Shown: positions 36,509 to 45,731, counted from the first letter of the stretch. The stretch is DNA of 64,000 nucleotides from Bifidobacterium sp. (GCA_024104275.1 JAGGHK010000001.1:62001-126000); one strand, 5' to 3'. Notes: generated from the letters alone by a model not told the origin. A program made the numbers and translations.

Positions 36509-37297
36509 TCACACCAGCTTGTTGTCGTAGGCGAAGACGACGGCCTGCACGCGGTCGCGCGAATAGGTCTTCTGCAGGATGTGCGCGACGTGGGTCTTGA
36601 CGGTTGGCAGGCTGATGCACAGCTTGTCTGCGATTTCCTGGTTGGACAGGCCGTGCGCGATCTCGACCAGAACCTCGCGCTCGCGGTCGGTCAGGGTATC
36701 GACGGTCGGGTCGTGATAAGTCTGTTGAGTGTCATTGGCGTTTTGTTGTGAAGGCTGAGCAGTAAGACCGCCATTAGTAATATTTCCGGTATTCTGAGCA
36801 TTTTCGGAACTTTTCGCTGCAGCCCGCGTCGCACCCAGTTCGCCGTCGACCATCTTCTCGATGAGCCGCTTCGTGGCGCTCGGGGCGATGATGGCATTTC
36901 CTTGATAGACGGTACGAATCGAGGAGAGCAGCGTCTCCGGCTCGGTGTCCTTCAAAAGGAACCCTGAGGCGCCGGCGTCGATGGCGCTCATCACATATTC
37001 GTCGAGATCGAACGTGGTCAGAATAATGACGTGGGTTTTCGGAGTATCGTTGCCGGCTTTGTGTTTCGCGTCGATGATGAGCTTCGTGGCCTCGATGCCG
37101 TCGGTGCCGGGCATGCGCACGTCCATCAGCACCACATCCGGCTTCAAATCAGGGCTCAGCGCCACGGCTTCGTCGCCGTTCGATGCCTGACCTACCACTT
37201 CCATGTCGTCCTGTGAATCGATGACCATGGCGAAACCGGCCCTCACCAGCTCCTGATCGTCGGCGATAAGAACTCGGATAGGCTGTGTTTCACTCAT
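36509..37297 (-). CDS. NarL/LuxR-type two-component response regulator
   Basis: DNA-binding regulator, 262 residues. The receiver domain (about 1-125) has the acidic pair in LIADDQE, phospho-acceptor Asp in DVVLMDVRMPGTDGIEA and Lys in FLLKDTEPETLL. The C-terminal HTH is LTDREREVLVEIAHGLSNQEIADKLCIS then LPTVKTHVAHI. An Asn/Gln/Thr-rich linker of about 45 residues (bases 36705-36840) lies between them, longer than in typical NarL relatives (210-220 residues in all). It is 31 bp downstream of the histidine kinase gene on the same strand, so both form one operon. Confidence 0.92.
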   Translation of the reverse strand: MSETQPIRVLIADDQELVRAGFAMVIDSQDDMEVVGQASNGDEAVALSPDLKPDVVLMDVRMPGTDGIEATKLIIDAKHKAGNDTPKTHVIILTTFDLDEYVMSAIDAGASGFLLKDTEPETLLSSIRTVYQGNAIIAPSATKRLIEKMVDGELGATRAAAKSSENAQNTGNITNGGLTAQPSQQNANDTQQTYHDPTVDTLTDREREVLVEIAHGLSNQEIADKLCISLPTVKTHVAHILQKTYSRDRVQAVVFAYDNKLV

Positions 37298-37328
37298 GGT
37301 TCAAGATTATCAAGACGCGATGGCAAAG

Positions 37329-40163
37329 CTATCGTTCTGTGTTTTCCATCCCTTCTACAGGATGCAACAGCGGTTGAGATGCGGCCGTGGCCGGGTCGTC
37401 GTCGCTGCCACCGGTTTCACGCAGCACACGCAACAGTTCGCGCATATGGGCAAGCGCCTCCCGCCCCTGTTCGCCGATGGCGCGGAAGCCCGAAGTAATG
37501 GCTTGTGGGGGAGTGGTGACGCCGGCGGCCGTATCGGCGTCCAGCATGGCAAGTCCAGCGTCCGCTTGAGCGATGACACCGGCCAGGGTCTCGCTCACTT
37601 CGCCGCGTATCTGCGCGCCAATCCGCTCACGTTCGTTGTTGGCCGCCAAGACCTGCTTTTTGGCGCTTTCCGCTTCCAGCGCCTCGTGCCGGGCCTGAAG
37701 CACCATTGCGTTCGTGCCGCTCGCCCGCACCCAGAGCGCCGCTCCGATTGCCACGGCGCATATCGCCAGCGAGAGGAACAGCAGGCCGGTGATATCGCGA
37801 GGGTAGGTGCCCTGTGAGGCTTGTATTCCCGCATGCCGATGCTGGTTCATCGCCCAATCCACCAGCGTCGGATAGCCCATGAATGACCCGTTGAACCGCA
37901 AGCTGAACAACACGCAACCGATCAGTGCGGCAAGCGTAGACCAGCGGCGTGAATGGCCTTTTCCGTAGAGGCACACCGAATACAGCGATATCGGCGCGAA
38001 AAACACGGCCAACGGTATCTCCGGCACGAAACACAGCGCGAAGGCCGCCGTAAACGCCATGGCCGTAGCGCTCGATCGTGGAAAACGTCGGCGAAGCGCC
38101 AGAACGGCAAACACTATAAGGCTGATGAGGGTGGTCGCGACTTTTGTGGCAAATGTGGATGCATGCACGACGGTGCTGAACGACATGGTGCGTGTGCTGT
38201 CGTTGTAGCGGAAGGTCACCGTGCTCCACGGGAAGATGATAGTCATCAAAACCAAGGCGATGATGGCGTCGGCCAGTAAGTAATGACGTGCGAAGAATCC
38301 TGACACATGCTCCACCCAGTTGAGGTTGGTAGCGGTTTGTCCAGTTGCCGGTTGCGTGGTGGGGCTGGATGCGTGCGCTAGGGGATTGGCGAAAAGGGAA
38401 CGGCGAAGTGTTCCCGGGCCGTTTGGATTACCGTATTCGCCGGGTCGGGTTGCCGAAATCTCATTGGCTTGGGTGACGTGATCGGCGTGTCCTCCGCCGT
38501 TGGTCTGTCTATCGGAGGATTCATTGTCGACATGCCGAGAATTGGTCGATACTGTATTGGCAGGTCGGTAGGCATCGGCATTGCGACTGGCGGATTCCGT
38601 GTCATCGGGTTGCCGGTTGGCTGATTCTCTCTTTATGAAGATAGGATTGCCGACTTTGTCTTTTGCGCTCTTGTCGTCGATTGGCGATGGCCTTGCTGCC
38701 TGGAGTGAATGACTTGTCGGTGATGGCACCGTTGCTTGGGGCAAGGGTTTCGCCTGCGTTGATGTTTCCGCGACGGGTGAGGATCCTGCCTTGGCTGATG
38801 TTTCTGTGTTGGATGAGTCTGCCGCCTGTACCGTTGTCTTTGCGTGGGCTGTTGGTTCCGCCGCGTCATCAAACGGCAAGGTGACGTCGACTTCGAAACC
38901 ACCGTCGGCCCGAGGCCCGGCGGCAACCGTACCGCCGGCGGCCTCGATGCGTTCGCGCATGCCGGTGATTCCGTAGCCGGGGCGATGCCCGTCAAGCGTT
39001 GCGGCGGCACCGTTGCCGTCGTCGCGCACGACCAAGCGCATCCCGTTTTCGTTCCAGGCCTCCTCAACCTCAACGGTAACGCCATCGCCAGCGTATTTAC
39101 GAGCGTTGGTAAGCGCTTCCTGCACTGCGTGGTAAAGCGCGGATTGTGCTTTGTCGCTCAAGCGTTCCGGCTGGATCCGGGCGTCCCCTCCGATAATATG
39201 TATTATTTTTCCTTTAGTGGCATGGGCGGTTTTGTCGGCCTGAGCAACGAGCCCTGCGATATCGCCGTAACTGGCATGCGAAGCGCCGCCGAACGTGCTC
39301 AAGAGTCCATCCATATCGTGCTGCGCACGTGTGGATTCGTGGCGAATGATCTCCATGATTTCGCGCGCTTTACCGGGATCTTTGGCACCGGCGTACCTCC
39401 CGCCATCGGACTGGACGATGATTGTGGAAAGCGTGTGGGCCACCACGTCGTGCATGTCGCGGGCGATGCGTGCGCGCTCGGCGGTGCGCGCGATGTCAAG
39501 GTCCTCCTGCTCACGGGCTGCCAGCGCCTCATTGCGTTTCTGCAGCAGGGACGCCGTGGCAAGCCGCATACGTGAGTGATACCCCAAGAAACAAGCCGCG
39601 GCGAGCGCGGTGACGATGCCGGCGAATAGGAAGACCGCGGTAGCGGCGAGATTCCTGCCGCAGGTTCCGCTTAATCCGGAAGTGTAAACGGCTTGGCAGG
39701 AATCATAGACCGAGCTTGCCGTGTCTCCGGCATGGCCGGGATTGTGCAGCGGCCCGACTTCCGAGCCCCACGTGATGATCGGCGCCGCGGCGATGCCGAT
39801 GATGAATGCCAACGTAATGAAGACTTTGCTGCGGGCGGGATTTCCGTAGACGATGACGGAATAGAGCATCACCACCGCCAGCAGATCGCCGAAAACGTAA
39901 CTTGGGCCGATGACCAGCTGCAGGATGGTCAGAATTGCGAAAGCGAGCGCCGCCCCTTGCGGGTGGCTGCGGCGGAAGATGACGGGAACGATGAGTACGC
40001 ACGACCACGCGATTTGCCAGCCCGCGCTGTAGCCGATCCACAGCCCGCCTTCGTTGTCGCTCGTGCTGATGCAAGCAAAGAGCAGCGCCACCAGCGCCGG
40101 CAACGCACCCCCGACCGCCGGGTTGTGTGTCAGCCATCTGCCGAACCGCCGTATCTTGCTCAT
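37329..40163 (-). CDS. Tandem histidine kinase with a degenerate second module
   Basis: Sensor kinase of the NarX/DesK type, 944 residues, about twice the usual size. The N-terminal half has several membrane helices (residues about 15-195), a coiled stretch, the HisKA_3 box ERARIARDMHDVVAHTLS with phospho-acceptor His at about 238, and an ATPase domain. The ATPase domain includes QEALTNARKYAGDG and GNGAAATLDGHRPGYGITG. A 150-residue low-complexity linker follows. The second half repeats the membrane part (SVCLYGKGHSRRWSTLAALIG echoes SVIVYGNPARSKVFITLAF) and a DHp-like helix NERERIGAQIRGEVSETLAG in which the His is replaced. No second ATPase domain follows. So only the first module can work as a kinase. 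Operon with the response regulator. Confidence 0.85.
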   Translation of the reverse strand: MSKIRRFGRWLTHNPAVGGALPALVALLFACISTSDNEGGLWIGYSAGWQIAWSCVLIVPVIFRRSHPQGAALAFAILTILQLVIGPSYVFGDLLAVVMLYSVIVYGNPARSKVFITLAFIIGIAAAPIITWGSEVGPLHNPGHAGDTASSVYDSCQAVYTSGLSGTCGRNLAATAVFLFAGIVTALAAACFLGYHSRMRLATASLLQKRNEALAAREQEDLDIARTAERARIARDMHDVVAHTLSTIIVQSDGGRYAGAKDPGKAREIMEIIRHESTRAQHDMDGLLSTFGGASHASYGDIAGLVAQADKTAHATKGKIIHIIGGDARIQPERLSDKAQSALYHAVQEALTNARKYAGDGVTVEVEEAWNENGMRLVVRDDGNGAAATLDGHRPGYGITGMRERIEAAGGTVAAGPRADGGFEVDVTLPFDDAAEPTAHAKTTVQAADSSNTETSAKAGSSPVAETSTQAKPLPQATVPSPTSHSLQAARPSPIDDKSAKDKVGNPIFIKRESANRQPDDTESASRNADAYRPANTVSTNSRHVDNESSDRQTNGGGHADHVTQANEISATRPGEYGNPNGPGTLRRSLFANPLAHASSPTTQPATGQTATNLNWVEHVSGFFARHYLLADAIIALVLMTIIFPWSTVTFRYNDSTRTMSFSTVVHASTFATKVATTLISLIVFAVLALRRRFPRSSATAMAFTAAFALCFVPEIPLAVFFAPISLYSVCLYGKGHSRRWSTLAALIGCVLFSLRFNGSFMGYPTLVDWAMNQHRHAGIQASQGTYPRDITGLLFLSLAICAVAIGAALWVRASGTNAMVLQARHEALEAESAKKQVLAANNERERIGAQIRGEVSETLAGVIAQADAGLAMLDADTAAGVTTPPQAITSGFRAIGEQGREALAHMRELLRVLRETGGSDDDPATAASQPLLHPVEGMENTER

Positions 40164-40232
40164 AATTCAAGCCTATCGCAGGGTTGTCGTCTGCGGTATC
40201 GTGCTTAGGAATGACGTTACGCTTTTGCGCTT

Positions 40233-40266
40233 CGACATTTCAGGATTTGAACTTCCTGAAACGTCG
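40233..40266. promoter_or_regulatory. Inverted repeat between divergent histidine kinase and hydrolase genes
   Basis: CGACATTTCAGGA (40233-40245) and TCCTGAAACGTCG (40254-40266) are complementary except for one position, around an 8-base centre. It lies about 70 bp upstream of the kinase start and 200 bp upstream of the hydrolase start. It could be an operator; no T-run supports a terminator. The rest of the 302-bp gap shows nothing else. Confidence 0.45.
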
Positions 40267-40465
40267 CAAAACCTTGAGCGGAGTTCTTTATCCTCTATCT
40301 TTATGCTGATAGTCGATTCCGTTGGATTGGAGGTATGTATAATGACATCAACATATATTCCATCACGTGACACTTTTTAGTCGAATAATGGTTGTTTGGC
40401 TGCATTGTTCGTCACCGTCGTTATACAGTTAATCCGGTTGTTGCCGTAGTTATCAAGGGGGAAAC

Positions 40466-41821
40466 ATGACTTTACTGGCAAAATATTATGTACCTGGATT
40501 GGCCGTGGAGGACCGTTCCGTCAAAGTGCCGCTCGACTGGCGGAGCAATGATCCCGGTAAAGGGTTCGCAGGCGAATCGTTGAGTCTTTTCTATCGTGTC
40601 GTCACCGCTCCCGAGCACGTCCATGACGATCTTCCGCTGCTGATTTTCCTGCAGGGTGGCCCCGGAGGTGCCGGCCCGCGTCCGTTGAATCCGTCAAGCG
40701 ACGGCTGGATTGCGGAAGCCATCAAGCATTTCCGCGTCATCCTTCCCGACCAGCGCGGCACCGGGCGTTCCTCGTGCGTTGATTCGAACACGATGCAGCG
40801 TGTCGTCGGTGCCTGTGCTCAGGCGGAATACCTCAAATGCTTCCTCGCCGGCTCGATTGTCCGCGATTTCGAGCACCTGCGTCGTACGGAGTTCGGCGGC
40901 AGGAAATGGGTGACGCTGGGACAGAGCTATGGCGGGTTCCTGACGCTCGCCTACCTTTCCTTGTATTCCGAAGGCGTGATCGCGAGTTTCACCATGGGCG
41001 GCATCCCGCACGTTCCGGCCAACGCCCGTGAGGTATACGAGCACACGTTCCCGAGGATGGTCGAGAAAACGCGACTATATTACAATCGCTATCCGCAGGA
41101 TATCGAACGTGTGGGGGCTGTGGCCGACCATATCGGCGCGGCTAAAAGGAAATCTCCGATCACCTTGCCCAACGGAGACCCGCTGACTGTTGAGCGACTG
41201 CAGACCTTGGGCAGCGATTTCGGCATGCAGCCCAGCCCCGAGCGTCTGCACTGGCTGATGGACATCGCTTTCGCCAAGGGGGACGGTTCGGAAAACCGGA
41301 AGGCCCCGCTTTCCGACCAGTTCCTTTTCTCGGTGATGGAGGCCACGTCATCCACGCCGCTCTACTGGCCGTTGCAGGAGTTCATCTACGCCGACGGCGA
41401 GCTTGACGAGCCCATCGGTTGGGCCGCCCAGCAGGTGCGTGACGAGCATCCGGAATTCGATGCCCACCATCGTCCCCTGCTCTTCACCGGCGAGGCGATG
41501 TTCCCGTGGATGTTCGATCAGGAGCGCGCCCTGCGCCCGTTCAAGCCGGCCGTCGAGCAGATGATGGGCGACACCCAGTTCGGCAAGATCTACGACGTCG
41601 CCCAGCTCAAGCGCAACGAAGTCCCGCTTCAGGCCGCGGTCTATTTCGACGACATGTATGTCGATTCAGGCATGCAGCTTGACACGCTTTCGCGCATTGG
41701 CAATGTGCACGCGTGGGTCACCAACGAATACCAGCACGACGGCATCCACCACGGCGGGGCGGTTTTCGACCACCTTTACCGTGAGGCCCTTGACCGTGGA
41801 GATCTGGAAGGGCTGTTCTAG
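40466..41821 (+). CDS. Proline iminopeptidase-like alpha/beta hydrolase
   Basis: Peptidase of the S33 family, 451 residues, that releases N-terminal proline from peptides. The oxyanion stretch LIFLQGGPGGAGP near residue 58 and the LPDQRGTGRSS block follow the family pattern. The nucleophile elbow is TLGQSYGGFLTLAYLS near residue 153. The Asp and His of the triad lie in VYFDDMYVD and in NEYQHDGIHHGG near the C terminus. It sits 65 bp upstream of lacL, and the two may share a promoter. The ATG has AGGGGGAAAC upstream. Confidence 0.85.
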   Translation: MTLLAKYYVPGLAVEDRSVKVPLDWRSNDPGKGFAGESLSLFYRVVTAPEHVHDDLPLLIFLQGGPGGAGPRPLNPSSDGWIAEAIKHFRVILPDQRGTGRSSCVDSNTMQRVVGACAQAEYLKCFLAGSIVRDFEHLRRTEFGGRKWVTLGQSYGGFLTLAYLSLYSEGVIASFTMGGIPHVPANAREVYEHTFPRMVEKTRLYYNRYPQDIERVGAVADHIGAAKRKSPITLPNGDPLTVERLQTLGSDFGMQPSPERLHWLMDIAFAKGDGSENRKAPLSDQFLFSVMEATSSTPLYWPLQEFIYADGELDEPIGWAAQQVRDEHPEFDAHHRPLLFTGEAMFPWMFDQERALRPFKPAVEQMMGDTQFGKIYDVAQLKRNEVPLQAAVYFDDMYVDSGMQLDTLSRIGNVHAWVTNEYQHDGIHHGGAVFDHLYREALDRGDLEGLF

Positions 41822-41886
41822 GCTTGGTTTTCGTGGCGCACGGACCCGCAAAGCATACTCAAAACACATATAGGAGTGCGATATAG

Positions 41887-43779
41887 ATGAAACCATCATT
41901 GACATGGCTTGATGATCCGCAGACTTTCAGGGTCAATGAATTGCCTGCACATTCCGACCATTCTTGTTACGCAAGCGCGCAGGAGGCGGGTGGGGACCGC
42001 TCGAGTCTTGTCCGCGTTCTGAACGGCCAATGGCGTTTCTTATATGCTGATAATCCCCAGGATATCCCGGAAGGGTTCTATTTGCCGGATGCTTCGGAGA
42101 AGCGGTTCGGCCTGATCGAAGTTCCCGGCCATATCGAACTTTCCGGCTACGCGCAGGTGCAATACACCAACACTGCCTATCCTTGGGAGGGTTCCGTTTT
42201 CAGGCGTCCTGCCTATACGACTCCGCCCGATGACCCGCAAGCCGGTAGCTTCGGTGAGGCCGAAGACAATCCGGCCGGGCTTTATCGTCATTCGTTCACC
42301 CTTGACAGTACCTGGGCCTCTCGTCCTTTGCATATCCGTTTTGAAGGGGTGGAACGGGCCTTCTACCTCTGGTGCAACGGACAGTTCGTCGGATATGCCG
42401 AGGATTCGTTCACGCCCAGCGTTTTCGATCTGAGTCCATACGTGCACGAGGGGGAGAATCTCATCGCCGTGGCAGTGTTCCGGCATTGCACCGCGAGCTG
42501 GATCGAAGACCAGGATTTCTTCCGTTTCTTTGGCATTTTCCGACCGGTGAGCCTGTTGTCCCTTCCTGAAACGCATGTCGATGATCTGGATGTCAAACCG
42601 ACCTTAAAAGACGATGACCATACCGGCGTTCTCAACGTTTCCGCACGTCTTTCGCCATTGCAAAGCGGCTCGAAAGTCACCATGGAACTGGCTGACCGTG
42701 AGGGCAACGTCCTTATCCAGAAAACGGTTGAAGCGCGGGAACAAACGAATTACCCGACCTATACTTTGAAGGATCCCAATCTCTGGTCGCATAGCGATCC
42801 TTATCTATATCGTCTTACCCTCACAGTCGTCAATGCGAAGGGCGAGACCGTTGAGGTCGTGCCGCAAGCCGTGGGATTCCGTCGTATCGAAATCGGCGCG
42901 GATAAAGTGGTCCGGCTCAATGGCGAACGCCTGCGGATTCTTGGCGTCAACCGTCACGAATGGAGCGCTACAAGAGGTCGTGCCATTACCCAAGCGGACA
43001 TGGATGCCGATATGGCGACGATCAGGACGAACCATATCAATGCCGTGCGTACCTGTCATTACCCCGACCGGCTTCCGTGGTATCGGATGTGCGACGAAGC
43101 CGGCATCTACGTCATGGCCGAAACCAATATGGAGTCGCATGGCACCTGGCAAAAGCTTGGCGGTGACGACGGATCGTACAATGTGCCCGGCAGTTTCCCG
43201 CAGTGGCGCCAGATGGTGGTCGACCGAGCCAGAACGCAGTATGAGACGCTCAAGAATCATCCCTCGATACTCTTCTGGTCGCTTGGCAACGAATCCTATG
43301 CCGGAGAAAACATAGTCGCGATGAATGAGTATTACAAAAAGGCGGATCCGACACGGCCTGTCCATTATGAAGGGGTCGTGCACGTCCGTCGCTATGAGGA
43401 CCGTATCTCCGATTTCGAAAGCAGAATGTACGCTTGGCCGGCCGACGTCGCCAAATATCTGGAGAACAACCCGAAAAAGCCGTTCGTCCTTTGCGAATAC
43501 ATGCACAGCATGGGCAATTCGGTGGGAGGCTTGCGCGATTACATGGATCTGTTCGATCGCTACCCCCAATATGTCGGCGGTTTCGTCTGGGACTTCAAGG
43601 ATCAGGCGCTTCAAGTCACCGATACCATCACCGGTCGCAAGGTAATGCGCTATGGCGGCGACTTCGATGATCGTCCCACACAATGTCAATTTTCCGGCGA
43701 CGGGTTGCTGTTCGCCGACGGAACCGAAAAACCCGCAATGCTGGAAGTAAACGAGGAGTATGGCAGATATGAGCGATAA
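41887..43779 (+). CDS. lacL: Beta-galactosidase large subunit LacL (GH2)
   Basis: Large subunit of a heterodimeric lactose hydrolase, 630 residues, matching lactobacillar LacL (about 626-628) rather than the roughly 1,020 residues of LacZ. GH2 landmarks: the sugar-binding region HIRFEGVERAFYLWCNGQFVGY, EDSFTPSVFDLS, the acid/base Glu in LFWSLGNESYAG near residue 460 and the nucleophile Glu in FVLCEYMHSMGNS near residue 535. Both catalytic residues are intact. The stop overlaps the lacM start by up to 20 bp. Codon use is GC-rich like its neighbours, so any acquisition is old. Confidence 0.92.
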   Translation: MKPSLTWLDDPQTFRVNELPAHSDHSCYASAQEAGGDRSSLVRVLNGQWRFLYADNPQDIPEGFYLPDASEKRFGLIEVPGHIELSGYAQVQYTNTAYPWEGSVFRRPAYTTPPDDPQAGSFGEAEDNPAGLYRHSFTLDSTWASRPLHIRFEGVERAFYLWCNGQFVGYAEDSFTPSVFDLSPYVHEGENLIAVAVFRHCTASWIEDQDFFRFFGIFRPVSLLSLPETHVDDLDVKPTLKDDDHTGVLNVSARLSPLQSGSKVTMELADREGNVLIQKTVEAREQTNYPTYTLKDPNLWSHSDPYLYRLTLTVVNAKGETVEVVPQAVGFRRIEIGADKVVRLNGERLRILGVNRHEWSATRGRAITQADMDADMATIRTNHINAVRTCHYPDRLPWYRMCDEAGIYVMAETNMESHGTWQKLGGDDGSYNVPGSFPQWRQMVVDRARTQYETLKNHPSILFWSLGNESYAGENIVAMNEYYKKADPTRPVHYEGVVHVRRYEDRISDFESRMYAWPADVAKYLENNPKKPFVLCEYMHSMGNSVGGLRDYMDLFDRYPQYVGGFVWDFKDQALQVTDTITGRKVMRYGGDFDDRPTQCQFSGDGLLFADGTEKPAMLEVNEEYGRYER

Positions 43780-44713
43780 CATACGCGTTGTCATCGATGA
43801 AGAGATGATCGGTCTGCATGCCTCCGGCCGCGATTATCTCTTCGACTACCGAAGCGGCCTGGTATCGCTGAAAGCCGGGGACAGGGAATGGCTGTATAGC
43901 GCGCCGCAACCCGCGTTCTGGAGAGCGACGACCGACAATGACCGTGGCAATGGCTTCTCGCGCGCCTCCGCACAGTGGGCCGGTGCCGATCTGTTCAGTG
44001 CCGCCGGTCTGCCAAGCCTGAGCGTGGACGGCAAGCCGGTTGCCATCCCCTATACCCCTGCCGACGGAAGCACCGGAGGCCAGCTTTATGCTTCCCAGGC
44101 CTCGCTGCGCTATACGTTCACCACGCCGACTGTTCCGGCAACGAAAGTCGATGTCTGCTATACGCTCGACGCTTCGGGAAGTCTGACGGTAAGCGTCCGT
44201 TACCACGGCAAGCCAAAGTTGCCTGAGCTCCCGGCTTTCGGCCTGCGCATGGTCATGCCAACACCGGCCACCGGTTTCACCTACTTCGGGTTGCCGGGCG
44301 AGACCTATCCCGATAGGCTTGGCTCGGGCAAGAAACGAGTCGTGGAAGTCGAAGGCATGCCCGTCACCCCGTATCTGGTCCCACAGGAATGTGGCATGCA
44401 TATGGATATCGACTGGGTCCGTGTCACCCGCGAGACGACGCTCAACAATGCCGATGCCGCCATCGCGCCGTTCAGCCTGACGTTCGCTTCAAATGGCAGG
44501 CCTTTCGCCTTCAGCTGCCTGCCGTATACCCCGATGGAACTTGAGAACGCCACCCATCAGGAGGAACTGCCACCGGCAAGACGCGCGGTTCTGACGATAT
44601 ACGGCGCCGTTCGAGGTGTCGGCGGTATCGACAGTTGGGGCGCTCCTGTAGGTGAGCAGTACTCGATAAGCGGCAAGAAAGACATCGACTTTTCGTTTGT
44701 CGTTCGGCCCTGA
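43760..44713 (+). CDS. lacM: Beta-galactosidase small subunit LacM (GH2)
   Basis: Small subunit completing the active enzyme, 317 residues, corresponding to the C-terminal domain of LacZ. Conserved blocks include AFWRATTDNDRGNGFS near residue 55, LPELPAFGLRMVMP, PYLVPQECGMHMD, FAFSCLPYTPMELENATHQEEL and GAVRGVGGIDSWG near residue 290. LacM stabilises the barrel and contributes to substrate binding in LacL; it has no catalytic Glu of its own. It starts inside the lacL 3' end (ATG 43760, or ATG 43769 with GAGGAG 10 bp upstream), so translation is coupled. Confidence 0.92.
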   Translation: MADMSDNIRVVIDEEMIGLHASGRDYLFDYRSGLVSLKAGDREWLYSAPQPAFWRATTDNDRGNGFSRASAQWAGADLFSAAGLPSLSVDGKPVAIPYTPADGSTGGQLYASQASLRYTFTTPTVPATKVDVCYTLDASGSLTVSVRYHGKPKLPELPAFGLRMVMPTPATGFTYFGLPGETYPDRLGSGKKRVVEVEGMPVTPYLVPQECGMHMDIDWVRVTRETTLNNADAAIAPFSLTFASNGRPFAFSCLPYTPMELENATHQEELPPARRAVLTIYGAVRGVGGIDSWGAPVGEQYSISGKKDIDFSFVVRP

Positions 44714-44800
44714 ACCGAGCCTCAAGCTTATGTATTGCAACTAGGATATATGTTCTTTTGACACTGCTGGTTGCGTAATTGCTGTAATTGTCTGTCACAT

Positions 44801-44845
44801 AATCGTCCATTTCGATACGAAAGCTATCGAAATGGACGATTTTGC
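44801..44845 (+). terminator. Perfect hairpin between lacM and proC
   Basis: AATCGTCCATTTCGAT (44801-44816) pairs perfectly with ATCGAAATGGACGATT (44826-44841), a 16-bp stem with a 9-base loop, followed by TTTGCC. A likely terminator of lacM; the symmetry means it could also act as a binding site. Confidence 0.75.
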
Positions 44846-44907
44846 CATGGCGGGAAGGGACGCTTGCCGACGTATAATGTCGACATCATTATCGAAAGGT
44901 TTTCAAT

Positions 44908-45711
44908 ATGACAGATGTAAAAGACGTGACCGTCGGATTCATTGGTTTCGGCAACATGGCGCAAGGCATCGCCAAGGGCTTGGTCAACGGGGGAGTGATT
45001 GGCGGCTCGCAGATCGTCGCCAATTCCGGGCATTTCGACAAGGTGCAGGCTGCAGCCTCGGCCATCGGCGCCAAGGCGTTGCATAGTGCGACGGAAACTG
45101 TTGCCGCCGCCGATATCGTCATCGTCGCGGTCAAACCCAGTCAGATCGAAACGGCACTCGCCGACGTGCTGGATGATCTTAAAACCGAAGACAAATTCAT
45201 CGTTTCCATCGCCGCGGGCCGTAACCTCGATTACTTCGAGGAGCTGCTTGGCGACGGCGCTCATGTGCAATGTGTCATCCCCAATACGCCCATCGAGGTA
45301 GGGCAGGGCATTCTCGTTACCGAAAATGCGAATACCTTGAGCGATTCCCAGCGAGAAACGTTCGAAGCGCTGTTCTCGCCGATTGCGCTGATCGAGCGCG
45401 TCGACACGCCGCTGATGGACATCGGCTCGTCCGTGGCCGGATGCGCGCCTGCATTCACCGCTATGTATATCGAGGCGCTCGCCGATGCCGGTGTGAAGTA
45501 CGGGCTCAAGCGCGAGACCGCATACCGCCTTGCCGCCAAGATGACGGAAGGCGTCGGCGCGCTCTACATGGCCACCGGCACCAATCCCGGTGCGATGAAG
45601 GACGCGGTCTGCTCACCCGGCGGAACCACCATCAAAGGCGTCACCGAACTGGAAAAGCAGGGCTTCCGCGGCGCGGTGATCTCCGGAGTCGACGCTATCC
45701 AAAACGGCTGA
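44908..45711 (+). CDS. proC: Pyrroline-5-carboxylate reductase
   Basis: Last step of proline synthesis, NAD(P)H-dependent, 267 residues. The N-terminal nucleotide-binding motif is VGFIGFGNMAQGIAKGLV. VIVAVKPSQIETAL follows. The C-terminal dimerisation domain has SVAGCAPAFTAMYIEALADAG and SPGGTTIKGVTELEKQGFRGAV, the ProC signature. All are intact. It is followed by a strong terminator and is transcribed alone. Confidence 0.93.
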   Translation: MTDVKDVTVGFIGFGNMAQGIAKGLVNGGVIGGSQIVANSGHFDKVQAAASAIGAKALHSATETVAAADIVIVAVKPSQIETALADVLDDLKTEDKFIVSIAAGRNLDYFEELLGDGAHVQCVIPNTPIEVGQGILVTENANTLSDSQRETFEALFSPIALIERVDTPLMDIGSSVAGCAPAFTAMYIEALADAGVKYGLKRETAYRLAAKMTEGVGALYMATGTNPGAMKDAVCSPGGTTIKGVTELEKQGFRGAVISGVDAIQNG

Positions 45712-45731
45712 TCGGCTTAGAAGCGATTATT

